A stretch of 12,023 bases of DNA. It comes from Chroococcidiopsidaceae cyanobacterium CP_BM_RX_35. Its GTDB lineage: Bacteria; Cyanobacteriota; Cyanobacteriia; Cyanobacteriales; Chroococcidiopsidaceae. The translations under genes and the position numbers were made by a program. Positions 1-8,786 of this stretch are shown piece after piece. Where the stretch lies: the NCBI GenBank assembly GCA_019242465.1, contig JAFAVL010000462.1, positions 1-12,023 on the forward strand, given 5' to 3'. Position 1 is the first letter of the stretch. Each line of letters opens with the position of its first letter. The notes under the pieces are model-generated. The model worked only from the letters and a program-made list of their open reading frames with translations. It made no database searches and was not told where the DNA came from.

Positions 1-773
1 ATCTGCTTGAACTCAACGACCTGCTGCCCTGGAGTTTTATCAGCACTATATTCCCACTGAGGTGCAAAATAATTGAGCGAATCATAGCCCCAGTAGTTCT
101 TCAGTCCCTTATCGACAAGATGTCCGGGATAGGTGAGGAAGTGATGCACTGGCATCAGTTCTACTGCTGTCACCCCAATTGACTGGAGGTAGGCGATCGC
201 TGCTGGATGCGCTAGTCCGGCATAGGTTCCACGCAGTTCTTCGGGAATATCCGGTTGCCGCTTGGTAAAACCCTTAACGTGGGTTTCATAGATAATTGTT
301 TCGTGGAACGGCGTGCGCAGGAGTTGGTCATCACCCCAATCAAAGGACTGGTCGATAACGACAGACTTCGGAATCAGATGGGCGTTATCGTCCTCACTGA
401 AGCCAAGGTCTTGTTCGGGGCTATCCCAAGGATACCCAAAATTTTCTGGACCATTGACGACATCACCATCAATTGCTTTGGCATAGGGGTCAATCAGGAG
501 TTTGTTAGGGTTAAAGCGATGACCTTCAGACGGCGCAAAAGGACCGTGCACGCGGAATCCATAGCGTTGTCCTGGTCCCACCCCAGGTATATAGCCATGC
601 CAAACGCGGTTATCGACTTCAATTAGGGTAAGGCGTGTTTCCGAGTCTTCCTTATCAAACAGACAAAGCTCTACACCCGTTGCATTTTCACTAAATAAAG
701 CAAAGTTTGTGCCTTTACCGTCCCAGGATGACCCTAGGGGGTATACTCTACCAGGCCAGAGTTCTAAGTACAT
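1..773 (-). CDS. glgX: Glycogen debranching enzyme GlgX (N-terminal part, cut by window edge)
   Basis: Isoamylase-type debranching enzyme (GlgX/TreX family, GH13), which hydrolyses alpha-1,6 branches of glycogen in the cytoplasm. I translated the reverse strand by hand: an ATG at 773 opens 257 uninterrupted codons that run off the left edge. The start reads MYLELWPGRVYPLG, typical of GlgX. A CBM48-like domain follows at about residues 9-104, with SSWDGKGTNFALFSENATGV, RYGFRVHGP and NKLLIDPYAKA. The start of the GH13 barrel follows, with YETHVKGFT, VTAVELMPVHHF and NYWGYDSLNYFAP. The catalytic Asp/Glu/Asp lie beyond the window. No clear Shine-Dalgarno precedes the ATG. It lies 294 bp downstream of glgB on the same strand, behind a strong hairpin, so it may have its own promoter. 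It could serve glycogen breakdown or supply linear glucan to a trehalose-forming TreY/TreZ pair; the visible part cannot decide. Family assignment is secure. Confidence 0.93.
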   Translation of the reverse strand, partial: MYLELWPGRVYPLGSSWDGKGTNFALFSENATGVELCLFDKEDSETRLTLIEVDNRVWHGYIPGVGPGQRYGFRVHGPFAPSEGHRFNPNKLLIDPYAKAIDGDVVNGPENFGYPWDSPEQDLGFSEDDNAHLIPKSVVIDQSFDWGDDQLLRTPFHETIIYETHVKGFTKRQPDIPEELRGTYAGLAHPAAIAYLQSIGVTAVELMPVHHFLTYPGHLVDKGLKNYWGYDSLNYFAPQWEYSADKTPGQQVVEFKQ

Positions 774-1002
774 ATTTTGATATCTATTGTTTTTGTTGTT
801 CCAATTTGTCTAGTGCCACCGCCCGATCAATTCGTGATGGCGGCATCCTCCATATCAAATAGTCTATCGGCATGACGTTTGCCTGAGAAACTGATGATCT
901 TCTATCGCTCGGGATCTCCAAAAGTTATCACACGATTAAGCTAGCTGAGTATTACCATTCTTAAAATCTTAACGTCTATCGGACACAACAAAACGTCCTT
1001 TA

Positions 1003-1058
1003 GAGAGAGCAGGGGAGGCAGGAGGCCCCCGAGTTCCCCCTGCCTCCCCTGCTCTCTT
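1003..1058 (-). terminator. Perfect 19-bp inverted repeat after glgB, candidate terminator
   Basis: Positions 1004-1022 and 1039-1057 are perfect reverse complements (19 bp, G+C-rich), separated by 16 nt in which two further G:C pairs can form. The structure begins about 10 nt past the glgB stop, where a terminator for the glgE-treS-glgB unit is expected. Reading leftward, only a four-T run follows (993-990), some 10 nt beyond the stem. It is therefore not a textbook Rho-independent terminator and could instead be an RNA-stabilising 3' hairpin or one copy of a dispersed intergenic repeat. Similar G-rich purine repeats are frequent between genes in filamentous cyanobacteria (general knowledge). 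Confidence 0.5.
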
Positions 1059-1067
1059 CAACAGGGC

Positions 1068-2993
1068 TTAGGTGAGCTTAAAGAAGACAACAGCCAGCGG
1101 CGGTAGAGTAATGTTTAGGGAATAGGGACGACCGTGATAGGAGTTCTCTTCTGCTTCTACCCCGCCTAAGTTGCCTAAACCACTACCACCGTATTCCTGA
1201 GCGTCACTGTTAAGTAATTCCTTCCAGAATCCGCCAGCAGGAACGCCAAGCCGATAGTTGAAGCGAGGTAAGGGGGTAAAGTTGCAGACGACCAGCACTG
1301 TCTCGCTAGGAACTGTCCCTTTACGAATCAGGCTAATAGTACTGTTTTCTGAATCGTTACAGTCGATCCACTCAAACCCTGCGGGATCGCAGTCCAGTTC
1401 ATGGAGGGCAGGCTCATTGCAGTAAGTTCGATTCAGATCAGCAACCCATCTTTGTAAACCTTTATGGATAGGATATTGCAACAGATCCCAGTCCAAGCTC
1501 GCGTCGTGGTTCCACTCTCGCCACTGACCGATCTCGCCACCCATGAACAGCAACTTTTTAGCCGCTTGAGCATACATATAGCCAAAAAGCGATCGCAGAT
1601 TGGCAAACTTCTGCCAGTAGTCTCCCGGCATCTTATTCAACAGTGAACCTTTGCCATGCACAACTTCATCATGGGAAAGCGGCAGTACAAAATTTTCACT
1701 GAACGCATAAAGCATTCTGAAGGTCAGCTGGTTGTGATGAAACTTGCGGTGGATTGGGTCATGAGACATATAGTCGAGGGTGTCGTGCATCCAACCCATA
1801 TCCCACTTCATACCAAAGCCCAAACCTCCTATATAGGTTGGGCGAGAAACCATAGACCAGGAAGTGGACTCTTCAGCAATAGTCACGACATCGGGGAAGC
1901 GCTCGTACACAGCCTCGTTAAAGCGCCTCAGGAAAGAAATCGCTTCTAGATTCTCTTTACCGCCATGTTGATTCGGCACCCACTCTCCATCTTTGCGGGA
2001 GTAATCCAGGTAGAGCATGGAAGCAACTGCATCCACACGCAACCCGTCAATATGACACTTATCTAACCAAAAATAGGCACTACTGATCAGAAAACTCCTA
2101 ACTTCGTTACGTCCATAGTTAAAGATAAAACTGCCCCAGTCAGGGTGGTAACCTTGACGCGGATCAGCGTGTTCAAAGAGGTGTGTCCCATCAAAGAATG
2201 CAAGTCCATGCTGGTCGGTGGGGAAGTGGGAAGGTACCCAATCTAAAATCACACCAATGTTGTGCTGGTGCAGATAGTCTATCAAGTACATGAAGTCTTG
2301 AGGAGTCCCGTAGCGACTTGTGGGGGCGAAGAAGCCAGTCGCTTGATAACCCCAAGAGCCAAAGAAGGGGTGTTCTGTGATTGGCAATAATTCAACATGG
2401 GTAAACCCTAACTGCTGCACGTATTCAGTTAGCTTCGGTGCCAGCTCTCGGTAGGAAAGAGAGCGATTTTCCTCTTCAGGCACTCGCATCCAGGAACCCA
2501 AATGCACTTCGTAAATGGTAATGGGAGCATCTATGGCATTACGGCTCCCACGAGTCTCCATCCACTCCTGGTCATTCCAGGTGTACTCGCTATCCCAAAC
2601 CACAGAGGCGGTTTTAGGCGGCACTTCGTTGGCGATGGCGAAAGGATCACTTTTATCGACCTCATAGCCGTTATGCTGGGAGACCAAATGATACTTGTAA
2701 ATAGTCCCTTTAGTCACCCCAGGAATAAAGCCTTCCCAGATTCCAGAACCACCTCTGACACTCAGCCGATGGCTATCCCGATTCCAACCATTAAAATCTC
2801 CCTTGACAGAAACTTGGGTGGTGTTGGGTGCCCAGACGGCAAAGTAGGTGCCCTCAACCTGGTTTTGGGTGGTGAGTAGATGAGAGCCAAGCTTATCGTA
2901 TAAGGCAAAGTGAGACCCCTCGTTGAATAGGTAGAGGTCATCTTCCGTGAGCAACGTTACATCGTTACTAACTCTTGATTCAGTAAAGACCAT
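1068..2993 (-). CDS. glgB: 1,4-alpha-glucan branching enzyme GlgB
   Basis: GH13 branching enzyme that cuts an alpha-1,4 glucan and rejoins the piece through an alpha-1,6 bond, branching the chains made by GlgE. Numbered from the ATG at 2993 (641 aa), a CBM48-like domain ([20 protein letters not shown]) lies at about residues 28-118. The barrel follows, with [24 protein letters not shown] and ILDWVPSHF. Catalytic residues are D321 ([12 protein letters not shown]), E374 (TIAEEST) and D442 ([12 protein letters not shown]), all intact. A C-terminal beta domain ends in [11 protein letters not shown]. The extra N-terminal N1 domain of many GlgB proteins is missing, giving the shorter type. The frame stays open to a TTG at 3029, inside treS, and an ATG at 3008 follows the treS stop by one base. 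I prefer the ATG at 2993 because only it has a purine-rich AGAGAGAG just upstream. The tight spacing implies an operon with treS and probable translational coupling. Confidence 0.95.
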   Translation of the reverse strand: MVFTESRVSNDVTLLTEDDLYLFNEGSHFALYDKLGSHLLTTQNQVEGTYFAVWAPNTTQVSVKGDFNGWNRDSHRLSVRGGSGIWEGFIPGVTKGTIYKYHLVSQHNGYEVDKSDPFAIANEVPPKTASVVWDSEYTWNDQEWMETRGSRNAIDAPITIYEVHLGSWMRVPEEENRSLSYRELAPKLTEYVQQLGFTHVELLPITEHPFFGSWGYQATGFFAPTSRYGTPQDFMYLIDYLHQHNIGVILDWVPSHFPTDQHGLAFFDGTHLFEHADPRQGYHPDWGSFIFNYGRNEVRSFLISSAYFWLDKCHIDGLRVDAVASMLYLDYSRKDGEWVPNQHGGKENLEAISFLRRFNEAVYERFPDVVTIAEESTSWSMVSRPTYIGGLGFGMKWDMGWMHDTLDYMSHDPIHRKFHHNQLTFRMLYAFSENFVLPLSHDEVVHGKGSLLNKMPGDYWQKFANLRSLFGYMYAQAAKKLLFMGGEIGQWREWNHDASLDWDLLQYPIHKGLQRWVADLNRTYCNEPALHELDCDPAGFEWIDCNDSENSTISLIRKGTVPSETVLVVCNFTPLPRFNYRLGVPAGGFWKELLNSDAQEYGGSGLGNLGGVEAEENSYHGRPYSLNITLPPLAVVFFKLT

Positions 2994-2996
2994 AAT

Positions 2997-3004
2997 CTCT
3001 CTCT
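2997..3004 (-). promoter_or_regulatory. Candidate ribosome binding site deciding the glgB start
   Basis: On the minus strand, AGAGAGAG ends three bases before the ATG at 2993. Its earlier GAG triplets lie at 5 and 7 nt, in the usual Shine-Dalgarno window. Neither the ATG at 3008 nor the TTG at 3029 has a comparable purine run. This makes 2993 the best-supported start and suggests that ribosomes finishing treS (stop at 3012-3010) re-initiate about 16 nt further on. The match to AGGAGG is only partial. Confidence 0.4.
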
Positions 3005-3009
3005 TCATT

Positions 3010-6000
3010 TTATGAATGTGAAAGCGCAAGCAACTGGAGAATTCGCTGGAGGGGAATTTCTACCCAATCGGGACGGTTGTTGAGTTCGTAACCCAATTCG
3101 TAGATGACTTTTTCCAACAAATAAGCATCCAACAGCACTTGCAGTTCTTGCGTAGATTTGGGTAGAAAAGTGGCATCAGCAGCTCTCAGCAGATAGGCGT
3201 TGAGGAACGCAACACTCACCCAGCCAGACCAATACTGCGCCCATTGCTCCATCACGGGGAGCTCCTCAGCATGGATGATGCCACTTTCTAATTCATTGCG
3301 TAGTGCCTGAGCGCCAGCATAGTTGAACGATTGCAACATTCCGGCGACATCTCGCAACGGCGATCGCTTCATCCGCCGCTCACTTAAAGGACGGGCTGGT
3401 TCTCCCTCGAAATCGATAATCACGAAGTCTTTGCCTGTATAGAGAACTTGTCCCAAATGGTAGTCTCCGTGGCAGCGGGTGCGTTGACCTGTAATCTTGA
3501 GATTCAAGATCGACCCGAAGCTTGCCATGACCTGTTCTTGAGAGTTGAGGAGGCTTTGCGCTAGTTGTTGCGTACCCTTTGGTAGTTGTGAAAGCCGCTT
3601 TTTCAGCAGGAGCAAGATTTGCCCTGCGAGATTCCTCATTGACTGATAGATAGAGCGCTGGTAAAACGAGGTGAAAGATTCTGGGGCAAAATCGGCGCGT
3701 TCTAGATCGGAAGTCAAAGCAATATGGAGATCAGCCGTGCGCTGACCTAAAAGTTCGGCAGATGTTAGGTAGGAGCCGATGAGTTCCTGCGCCAACTCAG
3801 GGATACCGACTGAAATTTCAGAGATAATTGAGTGCGACGGCAGCTCTATTTCAGCAATATCTGCCTGCTTCACCATGACTTGCTCGAAATAGTCGCGCAA
3901 ATTGTCTAGAGTAAAAGCCCAAGCATCTCTGGTTTCGGGGATAAACCCATGCAGTATTGCAATCGTCGTTGATTTGCTTCCGGGGCGATGATACTCCAAG
4001 GCTCCAGCAACGGTAGCAAAGTGTTCAGTGAGTTTTTTCTCAGTCAGAAAACCCCCAATTTCTAGGTCAGGGTTGATGCCTTCTTCCACTTTTCGGAAGA
4101 ATTTGAGGATGAACTGGTCACCATAGATGACTGAGCTATTGCTCTGTTCACCTTTAAGCAGGCGAGGTTCTAGTTGGGACACTTCTAGTTCCCCTACGGT
4201 CGAGATGGCAAACGTCGATGTTGCTATTAGTTCACCCGATCCAGCCTTGTATCTTTCCGAGTTGGCGATCGCTGAGAGCGGGAACGTCAAAAAGTCTTTA
4301 TCAGCAACAGCATCCACCAAGAACCCACTTTCATTTATGCCTCTAATCTGGAGGTTAGCTACCAGATGATCGGCTGGGGCTGTAGTTTCTGATGGTCCAT
4401 CACCCTCAAAACCGTCCTCCTGGTAGGCTAGCGGCATGACATAGGTTTCGGGGCTACCCTCCGTGTACGCCACCTGTAGCAGAACAATATAAGCCTCAGT
4501 ATCCCTGTATGGTACTGGGATCACCTCTTGGATCTGTGTGGTTTGAATCTTTCTGGCTTTGCCGCCGAACCAACGACGAGTCCGTAGATAAATAGGCAAG
4601 ACAGAATTGAGTGCTGCCCTTGATTCGCTGGCAAAAACATTCTGCCAAGTGCCACTGACAGCTAGAGTTGGTAATTGTGCCTGCGGTAGAGACAATGGGG
4701 AAACTTCCTCTGCGCTTAGAGTAAACCAGTAAAATGCATGGGGGCTAAGGCTGAGAAAATATGGCGTCTCTCCAATTGGCGGGAATTCAACGCGACCAAA
4801 AATTTCAATTGGCACTACGCCCTTGAAAGCTGATAAATCCAACTCTACCGTTTGGACAAAACGCGACAAGTTCGCCACCACTAAAATGCGTTCGTCCTTG
4901 TAGGCTCGCATGAATGCTATGACTTTGTGGTTTTCTGGGTAAAGAAACTCAAAAGTTCCGCGACCAAAAGCCTGAAACCGTTGTCTGGTAGCGATGATGC
5001 GCTTCATCCACCACCATAGGGTTTGGGGGTTAGCCCGTTGAGCCTCAACATTAATTGCCTCGTAGTGGTACTCTGGGTCAATAATTGGTGGGGCGTAGAG
5101 CCGCTGCGGATTGGTGCGGCTAAAACCCGCATTCCGGTCACTACTCCACTGCATCGGTGTCCTCACACCATTGCGATCGCCCAGATAAATATTGTCCCCC
5201 ATGCCAATCTCATCCCCGTAGTAAATAACTGGCGTACCAGGGAGCGAGAGCAATAAACCATTCATTAACTCAATCCGGCGACGATTATTCCACAGCAAAG
5301 GAGCTAGTCGGCGGCGGATGCCTAAGTTGAGTCTTGCCTGGATGTCTTGAGCATAGTACCGATACATATAGTCTCGGTCTTCATCACTAACCATTTCCAA
5401 AGTCAGTTCATCATGGTTGCGGAGGAACAATGCCCATTGACAGTTATCAGGAATTTGAGGAGTTTGCTGGAGGATATCGATGATGGGAAAGCTGTCCTCC
5501 ATCTGCAACCCCATAAACAAACGAGGCATCAGGGGGAAATGGAAGTCCATATGGCACTCATCCCCATTGCCGTAGTATTGCACTGCATCCTCGGGCCATT
5601 GGTTTGCTTCAGCTAGGAGCATCCGGTTCGGGAATTTTTCGTCTACATGCTGGCGCAGCCGCTTCAGAAAGACATGGGTTTCCGGCAGGTTTTCGCAGTT
5701 AGTTCCTTGCCGCTCGTATAGATAAGGCACTGCATCCATGCGTAGCCCATCTACCCCCATTGCTAACCAGAAATCGACGACATCAAGTATAGCCTGACAC
5801 ACTACTGGGTTGTCATAATTTAAATCTGGCTGATGGGAGTAGAATCGATGCCAATAATACGCTTTGGCAACTGGGTCCCAAGACCAGTTAGATGTTTCAA
5901 AATCTTGGAAAATAATCCGAGCATCTTGGTATTTTTCTGGAGTATCACTCCAGACATAAAAATCTCGCTCTTTGCTGCCACTTGGTGCTTTGCGTGCCCG

Positions 6001-6354
6001 CTGAAACCAAGGATGTTGGTCGGATGTGTGGTTGACGATTAGCTCAATAATCACCCGGATACCGCGCTCATGGGCAGCATCTAGCAGCACTTGGAAGTCT
6101 TCCAATGTGCCATAAATCGGGTTGATGCCAGTGTAGTTGGCAATATCGTAGCCGTCATCCCGCAGCGGACTAGGAAAGAAGGGCAGCACCCAGATTGCCG
6201 TAATTCCCAAGTCTTTCAGATAGTCCAACTTTTCTGTCAGCCCTCGAAAGTCACCGATGCCGTCACCATCGCTGTCAGCGTAGGCGCGTACTGGGACTTC
6301 ATAAATGATGGCATCTTTAAACCATAAAGGGTCATCGTTCAATATCGATTGCAT
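3010..6354 (-). CDS. treS: Trehalose synthase-maltokinase fusion (TreS-Mak)
   Basis: A two-domain enzyme of 1114 aa. Residues 1-550 are a GH13 trehalose synthase interconverting trehalose and maltose: [20 protein letters not shown] near the start, [24 protein letters not shown] (108-117), catalytic D207 ([12 protein letters not shown]), E249 ([11 protein letters not shown]) and D315 ([10 protein letters not shown]). Residues about 570-1114 are a maltokinase with an aminoglycoside-phosphotransferase-like fold: WFGGKAR (595-601), the lysine in QFILKFFRK (K751), [10 protein letters not shown] (962-971, catalytic D964) and the metal-binding [12 protein letters not shown] (979-990). It phosphorylates maltose with ATP to maltose-1-phosphate, the GlgE donor. 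Such fusions are known in several bacterial phyla, whereas mycobacteria encode the halves separately. The gene sits 85 bp after glgE and one base before the first ATG in the glgB frame. The ATG at 6354 has only a weak purine-rich AAGAAG, well upstream. Both active sites look complete, so both activities are expected. Confidence 0.95.
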   Translation of the reverse strand: MQSILNDDPLWFKDAIIYEVPVRAYADSDGDGIGDFRGLTEKLDYLKDLGITAIWVLPFFPSPLRDDGYDIANYTGINPIYGTLEDFQVLLDAAHERGIRVIIELIVNHTSDQHPWFQRARKAPSGSKERDFYVWSDTPEKYQDARIIFQDFETSNWSWDPVAKAYYWHRFYSHQPDLNYDNPVVCQAILDVVDFWLAMGVDGLRMDAVPYLYERQGTNCENLPETHVFLKRLRQHVDEKFPNRMLLAEANQWPEDAVQYYGNGDECHMDFHFPLMPRLFMGLQMEDSFPIIDILQQTPQIPDNCQWALFLRNHDELTLEMVSDEDRDYMYRYYAQDIQARLNLGIRRRLAPLLWNNRRRIELMNGLLLSLPGTPVIYYGDEIGMGDNIYLGDRNGVRTPMQWSSDRNAGFSRTNPQRLYAPPIIDPEYHYEAINVEAQRANPQTLWWWMKRIIATRQRFQAFGRGTFEFLYPENHKVIAFMRAYKDERILVVANLSRFVQTVELDLSAFKGVVPIEIFGRVEFPPIGETPYFLSLSPHAFYWFTLSAEEVSPLSLPQAQLPTLAVSGTWQNVFASESRAALNSVLPIYLRTRRWFGGKARKIQTTQIQEVIPVPYRDTEAYIVLLQVAYTEGSPETYVMPLAYQEDGFEGDGPSETTAPADHLVANLQIRGINESGFLVDAVADKDFLTFPLSAIANSERYKAGSGELIATSTFAISTVGELEVSQLEPRLLKGEQSNSSVIYGDQFILKFFRKVEEGINPDLEIGGFLTEKKLTEHFATVAGALEYHRPGSKSTTIAILHGFIPETRDAWAFTLDNLRDYFEQVMVKQADIAEIELPSHSIISEISVGIPELAQELIGSYLTSAELLGQRTADLHIALTSDLERADFAPESFTSFYQRSIYQSMRNLAGQILLLLKKRLSQLPKGTQQLAQSLLNSQEQVMASFGSILNLKITGQRTRCHGDYHLGQVLYTGKDFVIIDFEGEPARPLSERRMKRSPLRDVAGMLQSFNYAGAQALRNELESGIIHAEELPVMEQWAQYWSGWVSVAFLNAYLLRAADATFLPKSTQELQVLLDAYLLEKVIYELGYELNNRPDWVEIPLQRILQLLALSHS

Positions 6355-6390
6355 TTGTTCTATCTACTTCTTGTTTGCAAAACAGAGGGC

Positions 6391-6440
6391 AAAAATTGGA
6401 GGGAAAGGGCAGGGTAAATAATTTCCCTAACCCCCTTTCC
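6391..6440 (-). terminator. Hairpin plus T-run between glgE and treS
   Basis: Read leftward from the glgE stop, GGAAAGGG (6440-6433) pairs with CCCTTTCC (6409-6402). After a small internal loop, three G:C and three A:U pairs close a tight inner loop (6412-6427). A TTTTT run (6395-6391) follows about 6 nt after the stem. This has the layout of an intrinsic terminator, but it lies inside what is otherwise one operon. It may be a partial terminator that lowers treS-glgB relative to glgE, or an mRNA-processing or stabilising hairpin. The left arm begins right at the TAG stop of glgE. Confidence 0.45.
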
Positions 6441-8410
6441 TAGCCTCTAGCCCCTTTGATACAGAAAATATGTGCTGGCAGTACGTGGGGATTGAGTTCA
6501 ACGTAGTTGTATTCACCGGACCACTGGTATTCGATATCAGTGAGCAGGTCACGAATCTGAAAAGGCTTGTATGGGTCCATACCCAACGAGGCTAAGGAAA
6601 GACTCAACCAGCCAGACTGAGGATTGTAAGGATCAATGTTAACAACCACCAGCAACACATCATCGAAATCTTCAGTCTGCTTGCTGTAGCAGATTATCTG
6701 CTCGTTATCTGTCTGATGAAATCTTAGAGAGTTGTTGCTCTGCAAGGCAGGATTTTTATGACGGATACGGTTAACCTTGGCAATCAAGTTTTTGATTGTG
6801 TAGCGACTATTTAAGTCCCACTCCCGGATCTGGTATTTCTCTGAGTTTAAATATTCTTCACTCCCAGGTCGCAACGGTCGGTTTTCACACACCTCGAAAG
6901 CTGGTCCATAAATTCCATAATTAGCTGCCAAAGTCGCAGCGAGGACAAACCGAATCATGAAAGCTGGTCGTCCACCATGCTGTAAAAACTCGTGCAAAAT
7001 ATCTGGCGTGTTCGGCCAGACGTTAGGGCGAAAAATATCAGATGCAGGAGGTTGAGTTAACTCTGTGAAATATTCAGTAAGTTCTGATTTCGTGTTCCGC
7101 CAAGTGAAGTAGGTGTAGGACTGCGTAAAGCCCATTTTTGCCAAACGATACATCACTTTAGGACGAGTAAAAGCTTCAGCTAAGAAAATCACATCTGGAT
7201 ACGTTTGCTTAACTGCTCCAATCATCCACTCCCAAAACGGAAATGCTTTGGTATGAGGATTATCAACGCGGAAGATTTTCACTCCCTTGTCAATCCAGAA
7301 CAGAACGACGCTTTTCAGTTCTTCCCAAAGGTTTTGCCAGTCTGTCGTCTCAAAGTCAATTGGATAAATATCTTGATACTTCTTGGGTGGGTTTTCGGCA
7401 TACTGAATGCTGCCATCGGGTCGATGCAAAAACCACTGGGGATGTTCCTTGACATAAGGATGGTCGGGGGAACATTGATAAGCTAGGTCCAGCGCTATCT
7501 CAAGTCCGTACTCTACGGCTTTGGCAACAAGCCCTTGAAAGTCTGCCATTGTGCCTAACTGGGGATGGATTGCCTTGTGTCCACCTTCAGGGGAGCCGAT
7601 CCCCCAGCACACTCCCACATCATCAGGCTCAGCTACCGTGGAGTTGTTTTTGCCTTTGCGAAATGTGGTGCCAATCGGGTGAATTGGCGGTAGGTAAAGG
7701 ACATCAAAACCTAGTTCTGCAATGTAAGGGAGTCTGGCTTGAGCATCTTTGAATGTCCCATGTTTTCCTGGTTCTCCACTTGAGGAGCGAGGGAACATCT
7801 CGTACCAACTGCTGAATCGGGCTTTTTCTCTATCTACGACAATCTGAAGTTGCTTGTCGTAGGTGGTAGCTAGGCTTCGGTTTGGGTACTTATTCATTAG
7901 GGTGAGCAGCTCTTGCGAAAGAACTTTCTGCTCCAAAGTGTCAGGATCTGCTTTTTGCATCGTGCGTAGAGTCGCTGCCCAGGTTTGCAATTGTGAGCTA
8001 TCGTCGCCAATAGCCCGTTGGCTTGCCTGTTCAACCAATTCCGCCCCAATCAGCAAATCAACTGATACCTCTTGTCCTGCCTCTACCTTCTTCGCCATCC
8101 CACGTCGCCAAGTGAGAAAATGGTCAACCCAACCAACTATGGTGTAAACGTAACGACCTAGCTCAGATACAGTGAACGCCCCTTGCCAGCGGTCATTGAC
8201 GAGCGGAGAAAGTGGCACTTCAAGCCAATGCTGGGACGCTTCTAGTCGATAAATAATGACACCAGCGACAGCATCATGACCATCGGAGAACAAATCAACC
8301 TCGACTTGGACTTCTTCACCAATGGTGCGCTTAATTGGGAAACGACCTCCGTCGATCTCTGGCGAGACGCCCTCAATCTGAACCCTTCTCCTACCTTCTT
8401 CTAGCAGCAT
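6440..8410 (-). CDS. glgE: Alpha-1,4-glucan:maltose-1-phosphate maltosyltransferase GlgE
   Basis: Transfers maltosyl units from maltose-1-phosphate to the non-reducing end of an alpha-1,4 glucan, releasing phosphate (GH13_3). The 656-aa length is usual for the family. An N-terminal beta-sandwich domain (DUF3416-type) covers about residues 8-115. A helical insert leads to the barrel, with YEMFPRSS (203-210), LPPIHPIGTTFRKGKNN and IALDLAYQCSPDHPYV, then HPQWFLHRPDGSIQYAENPP and YQDIYPIDFE. Catalytic residues are nucleophile D383 (FRVDNPHTK), acid/base E412 (FLAEAFTRP) and D470 (NVWPNTPDIL). They match D394, E423 and D480 of Streptomyces GlgE with nearly constant offset. The ATG at 8410 follows GGGAG by 8 nt, a good ribosome binding site. 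It is the first gene of the leftward cluster, with treS-mak 85 bp behind supplying its substrate. In other organisms loss of GlgE lets toxic maltose-1-phosphate build up (family knowledge). Confidence 0.96.
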   Translation of the reverse strand: MLLEEGRRRVQIEGVSPEIDGGRFPIKRTIGEEVQVEVDLFSDGHDAVAGVIIYRLEASQHWLEVPLSPLVNDRWQGAFTVSELGRYVYTIVGWVDHFLTWRRGMAKKVEAGQEVSVDLLIGAELVEQASQRAIGDDSSQLQTWAATLRTMQKADPDTLEQKVLSQELLTLMNKYPNRSLATTYDKQLQIVVDREKARFSSWYEMFPRSSSGEPGKHGTFKDAQARLPYIAELGFDVLYLPPIHPIGTTFRKGKNNSTVAEPDDVGVCWGIGSPEGGHKAIHPQLGTMADFQGLVAKAVEYGLEIALDLAYQCSPDHPYVKEHPQWFLHRPDGSIQYAENPPKKYQDIYPIDFETTDWQNLWEELKSVVLFWIDKGVKIFRVDNPHTKAFPFWEWMIGAVKQTYPDVIFLAEAFTRPKVMYRLAKMGFTQSYTYFTWRNTKSELTEYFTELTQPPASDIFRPNVWPNTPDILHEFLQHGGRPAFMIRFVLAATLAANYGIYGPAFEVCENRPLRPGSEEYLNSEKYQIREWDLNSRYTIKNLIAKVNRIRHKNPALQSNNSLRFHQTDNEQIICYSKQTEDFDDVLLVVVNIDPYNPQSGWLSLSLASLGMDPYKPFQIRDLLTDIEYQWSGEYNYVELNPHVLPAHIFCIKGARG

Positions 8411-8786
8411 TCGAGAAGCTCCCTTTGCCTTTGCTTTCCAACCCTAGGATAGTCGCAGGTGTTCCTATTGTTTCAACTTTTCACCTCTCCAGTGTTGCCG
8501 ATTTGCACCTGTTCAGAAAACCACTGAACTGTTTTAGTACAAAAGGATGAGGATAAGGCTTGACTTTCTTTAAGTTATTTAAACCTATTTACAAGTGTTA
8601 AAAATCAACCTCAAGGTGAATCCACCTAGCTTGTGAAATATTATCTATACACTAACTAGTAGAAAAGGCTAGGAGCTGATCTTAGTCATCTAACCTAGGT
8701 AGGATTTAAGCACTTTTCTTTACAATAAAGCTCGTGCTGAGATAAATTTCTATTTTGGACTCTAGCTAACTTAGGAGCATATCTGA
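8411..8786. promoter_or_regulatory. Divergent intergenic region between glgE and the GST gene
   Basis: This 376-bp A+T-rich stretch separates the 5' ends of the leftward glgE and the rightward GST gene, so it should hold promoters for both. I see no credible gene in it. Visible signals are the GST promoter candidate listed separately, a short dyad AGGTG-AATC-CACCT at 8614-8627 and the 8-bp palindrome ACCTAGGT at 8693-8700. I could not find a convincing sigma-70 pair for glgE; TTAACA-like and TTGATT-like boxes in 8590-8610 lack a good -10 at correct spacing. The short dyads are near chance level. Confidence 0.5.
8719..8746 (+). promoter_or_regulatory. Candidate sigma-70 promoter of the GST gene
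   Basis: TTTACA (8719-8724, five of six bases of the -35 consensus) is followed after 16 bp by GATAAA (8741-8746, four of six bases of the -10). This would start transcription near 8753 and give a leader of about 34 nt that carries the AGGAG ribosome binding site. It is the best sigma-70-like pair I found upstream of this gene, but such matches also arise by chance in A+T-rich DNA. Confidence 0.4.

Noticed and set aside
255..626. A 123-codon plus-strand frame at the left edge
   Set aside because: It is antisense to the uninterrupted GlgX reading frame, whose sequence is unmistakable; the plus-strand peptide resembles nothing.
1..773. TreZ (malto-oligosyltrehalose trehalohydrolase) instead of GlgX
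   Set aside because: The start WPGRVYPLG, the motif NKLLIDPYAKA and the NYWGYDSLNYFAP block are GlgX/isoamylase features and are not those of TreZ.
1464..8147. Many plus-strand open frames of 60-125 codons opposite the glg/treS genes
   Set aside because: They lie wholly within well-supported minus-strand enzymes, show no family motifs and have no ribosome binding sites of note; they are antisense shadows.
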